A stretch of 64,000 nucleotides of DNA, from contig CAZRCZ010000011.1 of assembly GCA_964598765.1 (NCBI GenBank), positions 62,001-126,000 on the forward strand, read 5' to 3'. Shown here one piece after another: positions 34,078 through 43,110 of this stretch. The notes beneath the pieces are model-generated. The model was not told where the DNA came from. It saw nothing but the letters and a program-made list of their open reading frames with translations, and made no database searches. Position 1 is the first letter of the stretch; every line of letters starts with the position of its first letter. A program made the position numbers and the translations under genes. This stretch comes from CAZRCZ01 sp964598765 (GTDB lineage: Bacteria; Sumerlaeota; Sumerlaeia; MVZB01; JAJFLK01).

Positions 34078-36023
34078 AGAAGAACCGCCAAGAGAAGAAG
34101 ATTCGCGCCGATCAACACGGCGAGCGCGTAGGCTTGGGTTTGCCCCATCTGCGCGTGGCGGACGGTCCGTCCCGCCTCGCGCGCGATTTTGCCGATGGTA
34201 TGGAGAATGCCGTCAATGAGCCAACGATCCAACGCCGTGGCGAAACGGGAGAGGAATTTCAAACCTCCCGCGAAAACGAAATTGTAAAGATCGTCCCACC
34301 ACCATCGGCAGAAACTGATTTGATAGAGAGGCGAAAAGCGCCGCGCAATCGCGTCGGCGGAATCGGGCCAACGCCGGAGGAAATAACGCGAAGACAAACC
34401 GATGCCGACCAACGCGAGGAGAGAGGACGCAATCGTCAAACTGATTTCGTTTCGCTCGTCGTGATGCGCCGACCACTCGGCGTTTTTCAGGACGGGAGAT
34501 TCCGCCGACGTTTTCAACGCGCCGCTCAGGAACCGCTCGAAATCGGCCCGCTCCCCCCAACCGAAGCGATTCGCCAAACCTTCGGGAACATTCAGGAAAC
34601 CAACGCCGAGCGATCCGACGGCGAGAATGACAAGCGCGGCGGTCATCGTCCAATCGGGCGAATGAATGTGGGAGCGGACCGGAGCGGGTTCGCGGTTCTC
34701 GCCATGAAACGCCAGAAACAAAGCGCGGAAGCTGTAAAGGACCGTCAACAACGCGGTCACCATGCCGAGCAAATAAAGTACGGGATGAGACGCGCTGAAG
34801 ACACGCCAAAGAATTTCGTCCTTGGAAAAAAATCCGGCGGTAAACGGAACGCCGGAGATTGCAAGACACGCGGCAAAATACGTCAGCCAGACAGCCGGAA
34901 TTTTTTTTCTCAATCCTCCCATCATGAACAAATCCTGCGTTCCGGAAACGGCGTGAATGACGGCTCCGGCTCCGAGGAAGAGACATCCCTTGAAGAAGGC
35001 GTGCGTGACGACGTGAAAAATTCCGGCGGAAAACGCGCCGACGCCGCAGGCCATGAACATATAGCCAAGTTGGCTGATCGTCGAATAAGCCAAAACCTTT
35101 TTAATGTCGCGCTGGGTCATCGCGATGGTCGCCGCGACGAACGCCGTCGCCCCTCCGACGACCGCCATGGTTTGCATCGCCGCCGGAGCCATCACGAACA
35201 ATCCCGAAGTCCGCGCGACGAGATAAACGCCCGCCGTCACCATCGTCGCGGCGTGAATGAGCGCGCTGACCGGCGTTGGTCCGGCCATCGCGTCGGGAAG
35301 CCAGACGAAAAGGGGAATCTGCGCCGATTTGCCGCTACAACCGAGAAGGAGCAAAAGCGTGATCGCGGTGATCGCCGATCCGGCGACGGCGAAGGTTTGC
35401 GGCGCGAGCCGGAGCGTCTCGGCGATGTTGAGCGTCCCGCAATGGCGATAAATCAAAAACATCGCGAGCAGGAATCCGGCGTCGCCGACGCGGTTGACGA
35501 TGAACGCCTTCTTTCCCGCGTCCGGCGCGCCGCGCATGTCGAGGTAATAACCGATCAGCAAATAAGAGCAAAGCCCGACCCCTTCCCAGCCGACGAAGAG
35601 GAGCGGAAAACTGTCCCCCAAAATCAGAATCAACATCGCAAACGCAAAAAGACTCAGATAGGCGAAGAAGCGGTTGAAGCCGGGATCGCCGCGCATGTAG
35701 CCGATGGAGTAGAGAAACACGAGCGAACCGACGAACGTGACGACCGCGCACATGACTGCGGTCAATTCGTCATAGTGAAATCCGACGGAAATCTGTAGAT
35801 CCCCCGCGTGAATCCACTCCCAAACAGGCCCGGTTTCGATGGGAAGGCTCAATTCGCCGCTCCAAGCCGACGTCAGCAATTTGAGGCTGATCATCGCCGA
35901 GCAGGCCATCGCCGTGACGCTGATCCATCCCCCCAACTCCTTGAGCCAACGCCCGAACAATCCGTTCAGCAGAAACGCGCCCAGCGGAAACATGACGATC
36001 ATCAAGAGCAAAAATTTGTTCAT
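34071..36023 (-). CDS. nuoL: NADH-quinone oxidoreductase subunit L
   Basis: Distal antiporter-like subunit with the long lateral helix of complex I. The 650 residues begin with the NuoL-type MNKFLLLMIVMFPLGAFLLNG, and contain FVGWEGVGLCSYLLIGYY, VWLPDAMAGPTPVSALIHAATMVTAG and KVLAYSTISQLGYM, with the C-terminal lateral helix and final transmembrane segment at about 560-650. It follows nuoN with 19 bases between. Confidence 0.96.
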   Translation of the reverse strand: MNKFLLLMIVMFPLGAFLLNGLFGRWLKELGGWISVTAMACSAMISLKLLTSAWSGELSLPIETGPVWEWIHAGDLQISVGFHYDELTAVMCAVVTFVGSLVFLYSIGYMRGDPGFNRFFAYLSLFAFAMLILILGDSFPLLFVGWEGVGLCSYLLIGYYLDMRGAPDAGKKAFIVNRVGDAGFLLAMFLIYRHCGTLNIAETLRLAPQTFAVAGSAITAITLLLLLGCSGKSAQIPLFVWLPDAMAGPTPVSALIHAATMVTAGVYLVARTSGLFVMAPAAMQTMAVVGGATAFVAATIAMTQRDIKKVLAYSTISQLGYMFMACGVGAFSAGIFHVVTHAFFKGCLFLGAGAVIHAVSGTQDLFMMGGLRKKIPAVWLTYFAACLAISGVPFTAGFFSKDEILWRVFSASHPVLYLLGMVTALLTVLYSFRALFLAFHGENREPAPVRSHIHSPDWTMTAALVILAVGSLGVGFLNVPEGLANRFGWGERADFERFLSGALKTSAESPVLKNAEWSAHHDERNEISLTIASSLLALVGIGLSSRYFLRRWPDSADAIARRFSPLYQISFCRWWWDDLYNFVFAGGLKFLSRFATALDRWLIDGILHTIGKIAREAGRTVRHAQMGQTQAYALAVLIGANLLLLAVLLW

Positions 36024-36042
36024 GTCGTTCGATCCGCCATTC

Positions 36043-37533
36043 TCAATCCAAGAGGAACATCATCGGAAAAATTGCGAACAGGAATATTCCCGCCGATCCG
36101 GCCAGCAACGCCGCCATGCTCGGATTCTCCAAATGCCCCGGCTCGGCCCGCGCCCCGCGCGGAACTTCCATATACATTTTCACGATCACGCGAAGGTAAT
36201 AATAAGCCGACGCGACCGAGGCCAACACGCCGAACGCCGCCAGCGCGTAGAGATGCCCCTTGACCGCGACGGAGAAAAGATAAAATTTTCCAAGAAACCC
36301 GACGGTCAACGGAACGCCCGTGAGCGACAACAACGCCAACGCGAGCGCTCCGGCCAAGAGCGGCGACCGTCCCGCCAATCCGGCGTAGCGGTCAATGTGG
36401 CTCTCGCCGAGTGGACCGAGCGTCGCCGCGACGCCGAACGCGAGAACCGTCATCAAGGCGTAGGCCATGAGGTAATACGCGATCGCGGACTCGGCTTGGG
36501 GAAGAAGACTTTCCCCGCCGGTCGCGGTTTGGCGAAGCGCGGCCACGAGCGGGATCATGGCGTATCCGGCGTGGGCGACGCCCGAATAGGCCAGCAGGCG
36601 CTTGATGTTCGGCTGAACCAACGCGCCGACGTTGCCGACCAAGATGCTCAGGATCGTCAGGCCCAGCAAGCCGTAATAAAATCCCGAAGGCGCACCCGTC
36701 CACGACTCGATCATGCGGAAAAAATTAAAGAACGCCGCGAAGCCCGCGACCTTCGATCCCGTTGCGATGGCGGCGGCGACGGGCGTCGGCGCTCCGGCGT
36801 AAAGATCGGGCGCATACATGTGAAAGGGAGCGAGCGTCAGTTTGAACCCGAATCCGACGAGCATCAGGCTGAATCCGGCGGTGAGGAAAAGGGGATGCTC
36901 GACCGCGCCCGACGCCAGCGCGTCTTGGATGGCGGGAAACGAAGTCGTCCCGACCGCGCCGTAAACCATCGTCAGGCCGAAAAGCAAAAACGCGGCGGAA
37001 TAAGAGCCGACGAGGAAATACTTGAACGCCGCCTCGCTTGAGCGGAGATTGTCGCGCTCCATCCCCGCCAGCGCGTAAAGCGTGATGGAGAGAACTTCAA
37101 GATTGAGGAACAGAGTCAGCAATTCGTTCGACGCGGCGAGGGTCATCATTCCGATCACGGCGAACAGCAAAAGCGCGTAGTATTCGCCGCGAGGGATCGC
37201 GCGGTCGCGCAGATAGCGGGGCGAAATCAAAACCAGAAAAACCGCGACGCCGAGGATCACGTTGTCGGCAAGGAAGACAAGTTTGTCGTAACGAAGACAA
37301 TCGTAAAAGTAGAAATACACCCCTGATCCCGGCGAGCCGACGCCCATGTGAAGCGTGAAGAAACTCAGCGCCAATCCGGCCAAGGCGAAGAGGGGAAGAA
37401 AACCTTTTTTGTCCGGCTCCAGAATCAAGTCGGCCATGAGCACTCCGACGCCCCAAAGGGCCAGAATGAGAATCGGACCAAGCAGACCGATGTCGCCGGA
37501 GGAGATGAGTTCGAGGGGATTGGAAGTGTCCAA
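36043..37533 (-). CDS. nuoN: NADH-quinone oxidoreductase subunit N
   Basis: Third antiporter-like subunit. The 496 residues have NuoN-type marks NLEVLSITLYALAG, SSEAAFKYFLVGSYSAAFLLFG, LAPFHMYAPDLYAGAPTPVAA and IKRLLAYSGVAHAGYAMIP. The start is TTG 37533, three bases after the nuoK stop; no nearby ATG fits. The gene lies between nuoK and nuoL, whereas the standard order is K-L-M-N. Confidence 0.94.
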   Translation of the reverse strand: MDTSNPLELISSGDIGLLGPILILALWGVGVLMADLILEPDKKGFLPLFALAGLALSFFTLHMGVGSPGSGVYFYFYDCLRYDKLVFLADNVILGVAVFLVLISPRYLRDRAIPRGEYYALLLFAVIGMMTLAASNELLTLFLNLEVLSITLYALAGMERDNLRSSEAAFKYFLVGSYSAAFLLFGLTMVYGAVGTTSFPAIQDALASGAVEHPLFLTAGFSLMLVGFGFKLTLAPFHMYAPDLYAGAPTPVAAAIATGSKVAGFAAFFNFFRMIESWTGAPSGFYYGLLGLTILSILVGNVGALVQPNIKRLLAYSGVAHAGYAMIPLVAALRQTATGGESLLPQAESAIAYYLMAYALMTVLAFGVAATLGPLGESHIDRYAGLAGRSPLLAGALALALLSLTGVPLTVGFLGKFYLFSVAVKGHLYALAAFGVLASVASAYYYLRVIVKMYMEVPRGARAEPGHLENPSMAALLAGSAGIFLFAIFPMMFLLD

Positions 37534-37536
37534 AGC

Positions 37537-37842
37537 TTAATCCTTCAGCAACGTCATCTCGCCTGTTTCGATGCTCTTCTTTTCGATGAAGACTTTGATG
37601 AACAACGCCAGTCCCACTCCGGCCTCGGCGGCGGCGACGGTGATGATGAAGATGAACGCGGCGGTTCCCTCGGCTCGGCCCGACGCCTGCGCGAACGTGA
37701 CGAAAGCCAGATTCGAGGCGTTCAGCATCAACTCGATGCAGAGGAAAACGCCGATGGCGTCCTGTTTCCAAAGAAACCCGAACGCGCCGATGGAAAAAAC
37801 CATCGCGGCCAGAAGAAGATTGCCCTGAAACAACATTTCCAT
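37537..37842 (-). CDS. nuoK: NADH-quinone oxidoreductase subunit K
   Basis: Small three-helix membrane subunit of 101 residues. The conserved glutamates in helices 2 and 3 lie in FLCIELMLNASNLAFVTF and AAAEAGVGLALFIKVF. ATG 37842 is used; a second ATG two codons later is equally possible. It follows nuoJ by eight bases. Confidence 0.95.
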   Translation of the reverse strand: MEMLFQGNLLLAAMVFSIGAFGFLWKQDAIGVFLCIELMLNASNLAFVTFAQASGRAEGTAAFIFIITVAAAEAGVGLALFIKVFIEKKSIETGEMTLLKD

Positions 37843-37850
37843 CGAGATCG

Positions 37851-38399
37851 TCAGAGCCTCTCCCCGTCGTCCGCCGATTCGCCGGAGGGATGCGGAATTT
37901 GCGAGATGCTTTTGCGCGCCAAGACCATCGCCCCGACGACGGCGATCAAAAGAAGGAGCGACGTCATCTCAAAGGCGTAGAGGTATCGGGTCAAGAGCAA
38001 CAGCGCGACTTCGCTGATCGTGGCCGTGCGGGCGTTTTCTTCGGCAAGCTTCGGCCCGCCGCCGAACTTGATCGCCAAGATCGCCAGTTGAACAAGGAAG
38101 ACGATCAGGAACGCGCCTCCAAAACGACGAATGAATGAAGTCGAGACGGGGGGATCGCCCCAACGCCCCAAATTCAGGAGCATGATGACGAACAAAAACA
38201 AGACCATGATCGCGCCGGCATAGACCAAAATTTGGAGGAACGCGGCGAGTTGCGCGTTGATGAGAATGAAAATTCCGGCGATGGAAACCATCGTCACCAC
38301 CAGATAAAGGGCGCTGTAAACCGCGTGGCGCGAGAAAACGACCATCAGTGCGGAGATCACGGTCAGCGTGAAGAAGAGCGTGTAGGCGATTTGGATCAC
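37851..38399 (-). CDS. nuoJ: NADH-quinone oxidoreductase subunit J
   Basis: Membrane subunit of 182 residues with five predicted helices. The third helix carries LQILVYAGAIMVLFLFVIMLL, which includes the conserved pi-bulge tyrosine/glycine region. The end is longer than usual and charged. The start is GTG 38399, overlapping the nuoI stop by four bases (GTGA). Confidence 0.94.
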   Translation of the reverse strand: MIQIAYTLFFTLTVISALMVVFSRHAVYSALYLVVTMVSIAGIFILINAQLAAFLQILVYAGAIMVLFLFVIMLLNLGRWGDPPVSTSFIRRFGGAFLIVFLVQLAILAIKFGGGPKLAEENARTATISEVALLLLTRYLYAFEMTSLLLLIAVVGAMVLARKSISQIPHPSGESADDGERL

Positions 38400-38863
38400 A
38401 GCGGAAAATTCACCTTCAAATCCGACGGCCTGCCGAATCCCTTATCCGGCGGATCGAGAAACTGTTCTTTGCTCATGATGAGCGAATCGCGGCTGTAATC
38501 GGCCAGATTGAACGTCGGTCCCATGACGATGGCGTCCTCCGGACACGCCTCCTCGCAGAAGCCGCACCAGATGCACCGAAGCAAGTGAATCTGATAGACC
38601 GCCGCGTAGCGTTCCCCCGCCGAAACCGGATGCGCCGGGTCGTTTTCCTTGGCCTCCAGATAAATCGCCTCGGAAGGACACGCCGCCGCGCACAGCGCGC
38701 ACCCGACGCAACGCTCCAATCCGTTTTCGTAGCGCTGGAGCTTGTGCCTTCCGCGGAAATTCGGCGCCTGCGGACGAGCGACCTCGGGATACTCAATCGT
38801 GATCGGCTTCTTGAACAAGTAGCGCGCCGTGATGCCCAAACCTTTGACCAACTCACGCAACAT
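38396..38863 (-). CDS. nuoI: NADH-quinone oxidoreductase subunit I
   Basis: Peripheral arm ferredoxin-like subunit. Two 4Fe-4S sites (N6a, N6b) are given by CVGCALCAAACP and CIWCGFCEEACP (eight cysteines in all). The 155-residue protein begins with an amphipathic helix. It overlaps nuoH by 11 bases and nuoJ by four. Confidence 0.96.
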   Translation of the reverse strand: MLRELVKGLGITARYLFKKPITIEYPEVARPQAPNFRGRHKLQRYENGLERCVGCALCAAACPSEAIYLEAKENDPAHPVSAGERYAAVYQIHLLRCIWCGFCEEACPEDAIVMGPTFNLADYSRDSLIMSKEQFLDPPDKGFGRPSDLKVNFPL

Positions 38864-40004
38864 GGCTCAACACCCGCTTTCTCTGCTCGATGGAAATTCG
38901 ATCCAGCCCCCAAATCAATCCCGCTCCGGCGACGGCCAACGCGATTCCTTCGATCGGCGCGGGCAAGCCCAGCGCCAGAATTCCCGCCGTGGCCATCATG
39001 TTGGCCACCGCCGTCGGAAAAAGATATTTCCAGCCGACGTTCATCAGTTGATCGTAGCGCAATCGCGGAAGCGTCCCGCGAACCCAAACGTAAAAGAAGA
39101 AAAGCGCGCCGACTTTGACCGAAAACCAAAACAGCCCGCTCACGACCGTCGCCATCGGTCCCAGCGGCAAGGGGAACGGACCGTGGAATCCGCCGAGGAA
39201 CAGAGTCGTCATGATCGCGGAGAAGGAAAGGATGTTCATGTATTCCGCCATCATGAACATCGCCCATTTGAGCGAACTGTATTCGGTGTGAAACCCCGCG
39301 CCAAGTTCGGTTTCCCCTTCCGGCAGATCGAAGGGGAGGCGATTGGTTTCGGCGAATCCGGCGACGAGAAACATGAGGAACGCGAGCGGCTGGCGGAAGA
39401 CGTGCCACGATAAAATTCCCCACGCCGTCTGCGATTCGACCAGTTTCCGCGTCTCGAACGATCCGGCGATCAACAACACGCCGACGAGCGACATGCCGAG
39501 CGTCAGTTCGTAGCTGATGAGTTGTGCCGAAGATCGAATCCCGCCCAACAAAGAGTATTTGCTGTTGGACGACCATCCGGCCAGAACGATTCCATAGACG
39601 CCGATCGAGGTGATCGCCAGATAAAACAAAATGCCGACGGGAAGATCGGTGAGGCCGAGACTGATCGTCCGCATTTTGCCCTCGATCTCGACGTCAAAGC
39701 TCGGCCCGAACGGAACAATTGTGATCGTCAGCAACGCGGGGACGAGCGCGAGAACCGGCGCCAGCGCGAAGGTGATCCGGTCGGCTTTGGGGGGAATGAA
39801 ATCCTCTTTGAGCAAAAGTTTGATGCCGTCCACGATCGTCTGGAGAATTCCCCATTTTCCGACGCGGTTGGGGCCGGGGCGTTGCTGAATCCGCCCGATG
39901 ATCTTCCGTTCGAGCAGAACCATGATCGGGACGGAAAGGACCATGACCGTGAAAATAATCACGACCTTGACCAGCGGAATGAGGATGAAATCAATCCAGT
40001 CCAT
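38853..40004 (-). CDS. nuoH: NADH-quinone oxidoreductase subunit H
   Basis: Membrane subunit forming part of the quinone chamber. The 383 residues include the signature ERKIIGRIQQRPGPNRVGKWG near 32-52, the acidic AGFAETNRLPFDLPEGETELGAG loop region, and eight or so transmembrane helices. It starts four bases after nuoG. Confidence 0.96.
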   Translation of the reverse strand: MDWIDFILIPLVKVVIIFTVMVLSVPIMVLLERKIIGRIQQRPGPNRVGKWGILQTIVDGIKLLLKEDFIPPKADRITFALAPVLALVPALLTITIVPFGPSFDVEIEGKMRTISLGLTDLPVGILFYLAITSIGVYGIVLAGWSSNSKYSLLGGIRSSAQLISYELTLGMSLVGVLLIAGSFETRKLVESQTAWGILSWHVFRQPLAFLMFLVAGFAETNRLPFDLPEGETELGAGFHTEYSSLKWAMFMMAEYMNILSFSAIMTTLFLGGFHGPFPLPLGPMATVVSGLFWFSVKVGALFFFYVWVRGTLPRLRYDQLMNVGWKYLFPTAVANMMATAGILALGLPAPIEGIALAVAGAGLIWGLDRISIEQRKRVLSHVA

Positions 40005-40008
40005 CGCG

Positions 40009-42588
40009 TCAATCTCCCGCCTTAGTCAATTCGACTTCGGGCAAGACCGATGCGTTGTCGGCAAGTTCAAGCCCGAGGACGTTCGCCGCGCCATAGGCGA
40101 ATCCTCGAGCGAGCGATTCGTTCAGAACAATTTTTGCCTCGACGCGGCAACCCTTGATCCGCGCGCGGTCCCCTTCCTTGAAACCCCGTTCCTTGGCGTC
40201 GAGCGGATGGAGTTCCATCGCGGCTTCGGGGCGCCGTTCGTCGAATTGCGTAGAGTGGGAACCGAGATGATCCGACCCCTGAACGGCGTTATGCCAGAGA
40301 AGGCAAAGTTTTCCGTCGGGAGCCAATCCCTGAATTTCCGGCGCGCCCGTCCCATGAAGTTCCCGAACGCCGGAATGAAGTTTGAAATTCGGACGCGCTT
40401 TTGTGCGGATCAGCGATTGAGGCCGTTGCGGCGATTCCGCTCCCGGTCCTTCCAATTTCAAATCCTCGAGCGCGAAGGGCGGTGCGACTTTCCAGCATTG
40501 AAGCAATTCCTTGAAAATTTGTCCCGCGCGCTCATATGCTCCGCTCGCGCCCAGACGTTCGGAGATCGCCGCCAGAATCCGCCAATCCTCCCCCGCGTCG
40601 CCGGGAGGTTGATTCCCCCGCGTGAAGCTTTGAAAGGTTCCGTCGGCGGAAACGAGCGAGCCTTCCGTCTCGAAAAACAACGCCCCCGGCAAAACGACCG
40701 TCGCCCTCTCGGTGATCCACGAGGGAAAGACATCCATGACGATCACGTTCGGCGTGGCCGACAATGCTTTTCCGATCAACTCCCTTTGCGGATGATGGAC
40801 AAGCTCGTCGCAACGATGCAGTAGAAGCGTTTGAATTTGACCTTCGGCGGCGCGTCGCAAAATTTCGGGCGCGGAGGGGCCGGGTTGCGAATCGCCCTTG
40901 AGCGTCCCCCACAATTCCGCCATGCGGTTGCGCGCGGTGTCGGATCCGATTTCTCCGGCTGGCAATCGGTCGCTTTGCGCTCCGGCGGAAGTAGCTCCCT
41001 TGGCGTTGCGCGCGCGGAAGACGGGAAGAAACTTCCAGCCCGCTCCGAGCCGCGCAAGGAGCGCGAAAATCGCCGGAAGAAGCTCCGCCGCAATTTCGCC
41101 TCCCGCCGTGTCCATTCCCAAAACGATCAAACCTTTTTCCGATGACGCGAGAAGATCGCGGATCGGTTTGAGGTCAGATGCAAGCGCGGCTGTTTCCGCC
41201 AAACCCTCCGCAATCGCGGAAACATTCGACGTCAATTTGTCGGGAGACGCGACGGCGGATGCGGACGCCTGTTCGCTCAGCCAGCCGTCCAATCGCGAAT
41301 CCAAAATGGCGAGTTTGGTGTGCCGGAGCCGCGCCGCTTCCTTGATCTTCAATCCGATCACGGGCGCGGTCTCCAAAAGATCGGCGCCGACCACCAGCGT
41401 CACAGGATAACCCTTGGCTTCCAGCAAGGCCAGATCGCCGTCCGATCCGGCGAGCGCGTCGGCGACCGCCTGAGCCGCGCGCGGCGAAGTGAAATCCAAT
41501 CGCCAATCAATTTGGTTTGTTCCGAGAACGCTCCGCGCCAAACGCGAAAGCAGGTAATACTCCTCGTTCGTTTGGCGGCTTCCGCAAAGAATCGCCACCT
41601 TCTCCGGTCCGGCCTGAGCGGCTTGCTTGAGCCAATCCACGCTCTTGAGAATTGCGTCGTTGAGCGAAACCGGTTTCTGCGAATCGCCCTCCCGAACCAG
41701 CGCCCGTGTCAGGCGGTCGGGATGATTGGCGTAATAATTTCCGAATCGCCCCTCGTTGCAGATGAACTGCGTCGTGTCCTCGTCAATCGTATATTGGCCG
41801 TTGTATTTGCGCGCCGGCGGCGTCATCCGCATCAATTTTCCGTCGCGGAGCCACGCCGTCGTCGGACAACCCGCCGAGCAAAGCGAGCAGGTCGTCGTCA
41901 CTTGTTGAAGCTCCCAAGACCGCGCGGAGAACCGGAACGGTTTGCTCGTCAGACACCCGACCGGACATACATCTATAATGTTGCCGGAGAAGTTACTGGA
42001 GACCGGACCGTTGCCGAAGGTTCCGATGTAATTGCGGTTGCCGCGTCCGAACACGCCGAGCGTGTGATGCCCCGCGACCTCGTCCATGAACCGCACGCAA
42101 CGGGTGCACATGATGCAACGGTTCCGCTCGATGTCAATCAGCGGATCGAATTGCGGCTTCTCGAACCGCCGCCGGTCGTCTATCGTCCTCGCGTGACCGG
42201 TTCCGTATTCCATGCTGTAGCGCTGGAGCATACATTCCCCGCCGCGGTCGCAAATCGGACAATCGAGCGGATGATTGACCAGCAAGAATTCCATCATCCC
42301 TTTCCGGCTGTCCTCGACCATCGGACCCTCGGTCTTGATTTTCAGTCCTTCGGTGCAGGTCATATTGCACGAAACCGAAGGGCGCGGTTGCCCTTCAATT
42401 TCAATGAGGCAAAGCCGGCAATTCCCCGCGACGGAAAGAGAGGGATGCCAACAATAATGGGGAACGTAAATTCCTTCGTCCAATAGCGCCTTGAGCAAAT
42501 TTTTGCCCTTGGGCATTTTCTTTTCGATTCCGTTGACCGTGATGGTGATGAGATTTTCCGGGGCAATTATTGTCGTTGTTAGGTTCAT
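40009..42588 (-). CDS. nuoG: NADH-quinone oxidoreductase subunit G
   Basis: Large iron-sulfur subunit of complex I, 859 residues. The N-terminal 2Fe-2S ferredoxin domain has CWHPSLSVAGNCRLCLIE, then H-x3-C-x2-C-x5-C (HPLDCPICDRGGEC) for N5 and two further 4Fe-4S clusters (CIMCTRCVRF, CPVGCL). A fourth motif CSLCSAGCPTTAW starts the molybdopterin-type domain, as in N7-containing NuoG. ATG 42588 starts the conserved NLTTTI-ITITVNG region. The start codon touches the downstream arm of the hexamer inverted repeat, and no normal Shine-Dalgarno is visible. Confidence 0.94.
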   Translation of the reverse strand: MNLTTTIIAPENLITITVNGIEKKMPKGKNLLKALLDEGIYVPHYCWHPSLSVAGNCRLCLIEIEGQPRPSVSCNMTCTEGLKIKTEGPMVEDSRKGMMEFLLVNHPLDCPICDRGGECMLQRYSMEYGTGHARTIDDRRRFEKPQFDPLIDIERNRCIMCTRCVRFMDEVAGHHTLGVFGRGNRNYIGTFGNGPVSSNFSGNIIDVCPVGCLTSKPFRFSARSWELQQVTTTCSLCSAGCPTTAWLRDGKLMRMTPPARKYNGQYTIDEDTTQFICNEGRFGNYYANHPDRLTRALVREGDSQKPVSLNDAILKSVDWLKQAAQAGPEKVAILCGSRQTNEEYYLLSRLARSVLGTNQIDWRLDFTSPRAAQAVADALAGSDGDLALLEAKGYPVTLVVGADLLETAPVIGLKIKEAARLRHTKLAILDSRLDGWLSEQASASAVASPDKLTSNVSAIAEGLAETAALASDLKPIRDLLASSEKGLIVLGMDTAGGEIAAELLPAIFALLARLGAGWKFLPVFRARNAKGATSAGAQSDRLPAGEIGSDTARNRMAELWGTLKGDSQPGPSAPEILRRAAEGQIQTLLLHRCDELVHHPQRELIGKALSATPNVIVMDVFPSWITERATVVLPGALFFETEGSLVSADGTFQSFTRGNQPPGDAGEDWRILAAISERLGASGAYERAGQIFKELLQCWKVAPPFALEDLKLEGPGAESPQRPQSLIRTKARPNFKLHSGVRELHGTGAPEIQGLAPDGKLCLLWHNAVQGSDHLGSHSTQFDERRPEAAMELHPLDAKERGFKEGDRARIKGCRVEAKIVLNESLARGFAYGAANVLGLELADNASVLPEVELTKAGD

Positions 42589-42622
42589 TTTCTTGCTCTT
42601 GCTCTTACTCTTGCTCTTGCTC
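42588..42622 (-). repeat. GAGCAA hexamer inverted repeat, downstream arm (copy 2)
   Basis: Read on the minus strand: (GAGCAA)x2, GAGTAA, (GAGCAA)x2, then GAAAA running into the nuoG ATG. It is perfectly complementary over 35 bases to 43074-43108. It contains the stop codon of the S23 gene (TAA of GAGTAA) and forms the whole translation-initiation region of nuoG. The same GAGTAA variant unit is kept in copy 1 at 6490. Confidence 0.92.
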
Positions 42623-43033
42623 CACTGCTTGTTCCCCCTTTGGCTCGCCGCCATAACCGGTTTCCTCTTCCGCCACCCGATCCGCAAGGCTCTTCATCAA
42701 TCCCACAAGCATCGCCACGATTTCCCGGAGTAACCGCTTGCCCTGACCAATTTGGTCGGGACTTATCCGATTCCTCGCCGCTAGAACGTCGAGGCAGGCC
42801 GAACATTCGAGAGCCGAACCCCGGGCGATTTCAAAGAAGCGGCATCGGTCCCTTGCGGACGATTTGCCGTTGCCCTCGGCGATATTCAAGGCGATGCTGG
42901 ACGACGCCCGAGCTAGTTGGTCTCCGATCGGGCCAATGCTCTTTCCCGTTCCATTCAATTCGCTCGACCATGCAACGAATTCGATGGTTCGTTGGTAAAC
43001 TTTGAGTTTTTCGTGGTCGAAAACAGTTTCCAT
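42605..43033 (-). CDS. Four-helix-bundle protein, S23 / 23S rRNA IVS family
   Basis: A 142-residue member of the S23 four-helix-bundle family (TIGR02436 type), known from intervening sequences in 23S rRNA and related to the Avd protein of diversity-generating retroelements. Family marks are the start FDHEKLKVYQRTIEFVAW, the helix DQLARASSSIALNIAEGNGK (about 38-57) and ARGSALECSACLDVLAARN. Molecular function is unknown; the Avd relative binds nucleic acid. The last residues VEQEQE and the stop come from the hexamer repeat. It interrupts the nuo operon on the same strand and must be transcribed with it. Confidence 0.88.
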   Translation of the reverse strand: METVFDHEKLKVYQRTIEFVAWSSELNGTGKSIGPIGDQLARASSSIALNIAEGNGKSSARDRCRFFEIARGSALECSACLDVLAARNRISPDQIGQGKRLLREIVAMLVGLMKSLADRVAEEETGYGGEPKGEQAVEQEQE

Positions 43034-43066
43034 GAATTGTTATCCCCGGTTTCCAGTCCGGATTTT

Positions 43067-43108
43067 AGAGCAAGAGCAAGAGCAAGAGTAAGAGCAAGAG
43101 CAAGAAAA
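43067..43108 (+). repeat. GAGCAA hexamer inverted repeat, upstream arm (copy 3)
   Basis: Read on the plus strand: (GAGCAA)x3, GAGTAA, (GAGCAA)x2, then AAAA. It lies between the nuoF stop and the S23 start and is opposite in orientation to copy 2. Bases 43074-43108 are the exact complement of 42588-42622. Confidence 0.92.
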
Positions 43109-43110
43109 AT

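Larger units (their letters stand above)
42588..43108 (-). mobile_element. IVS-like element: S23 gene enclosed by 35-bp inverted repeat
   Basis: The 521-bp unit sits exactly between nuoF (stop at 43111) and nuoG (start 42588). It consists of a perfect 35-bp inverted repeat around a single S23 four-helix-bundle gene. In RNA the arms would form an unbroken stem of at least 35 bp with the S23 coding region as its loop. 23S rRNA intervening sequences that carry S23 genes have the same plan. No transposase or target duplication is visible, so mobility is an inference. Confidence 0.55.

Noticed and set aside
34134..35798. Long plus-strand frame of about 550 codons opposite nuoL
   Set aside because: Arg/Asp/Gln-rich antisense of a membrane protein gene, with no family motif; nuoL is certain.
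42591..42687. N-terminal extension of NuoG containing SKSKSKSKSK
   Set aside because: It is the hexamer repeat read in frame; the conserved protein starts at ATG 42588.
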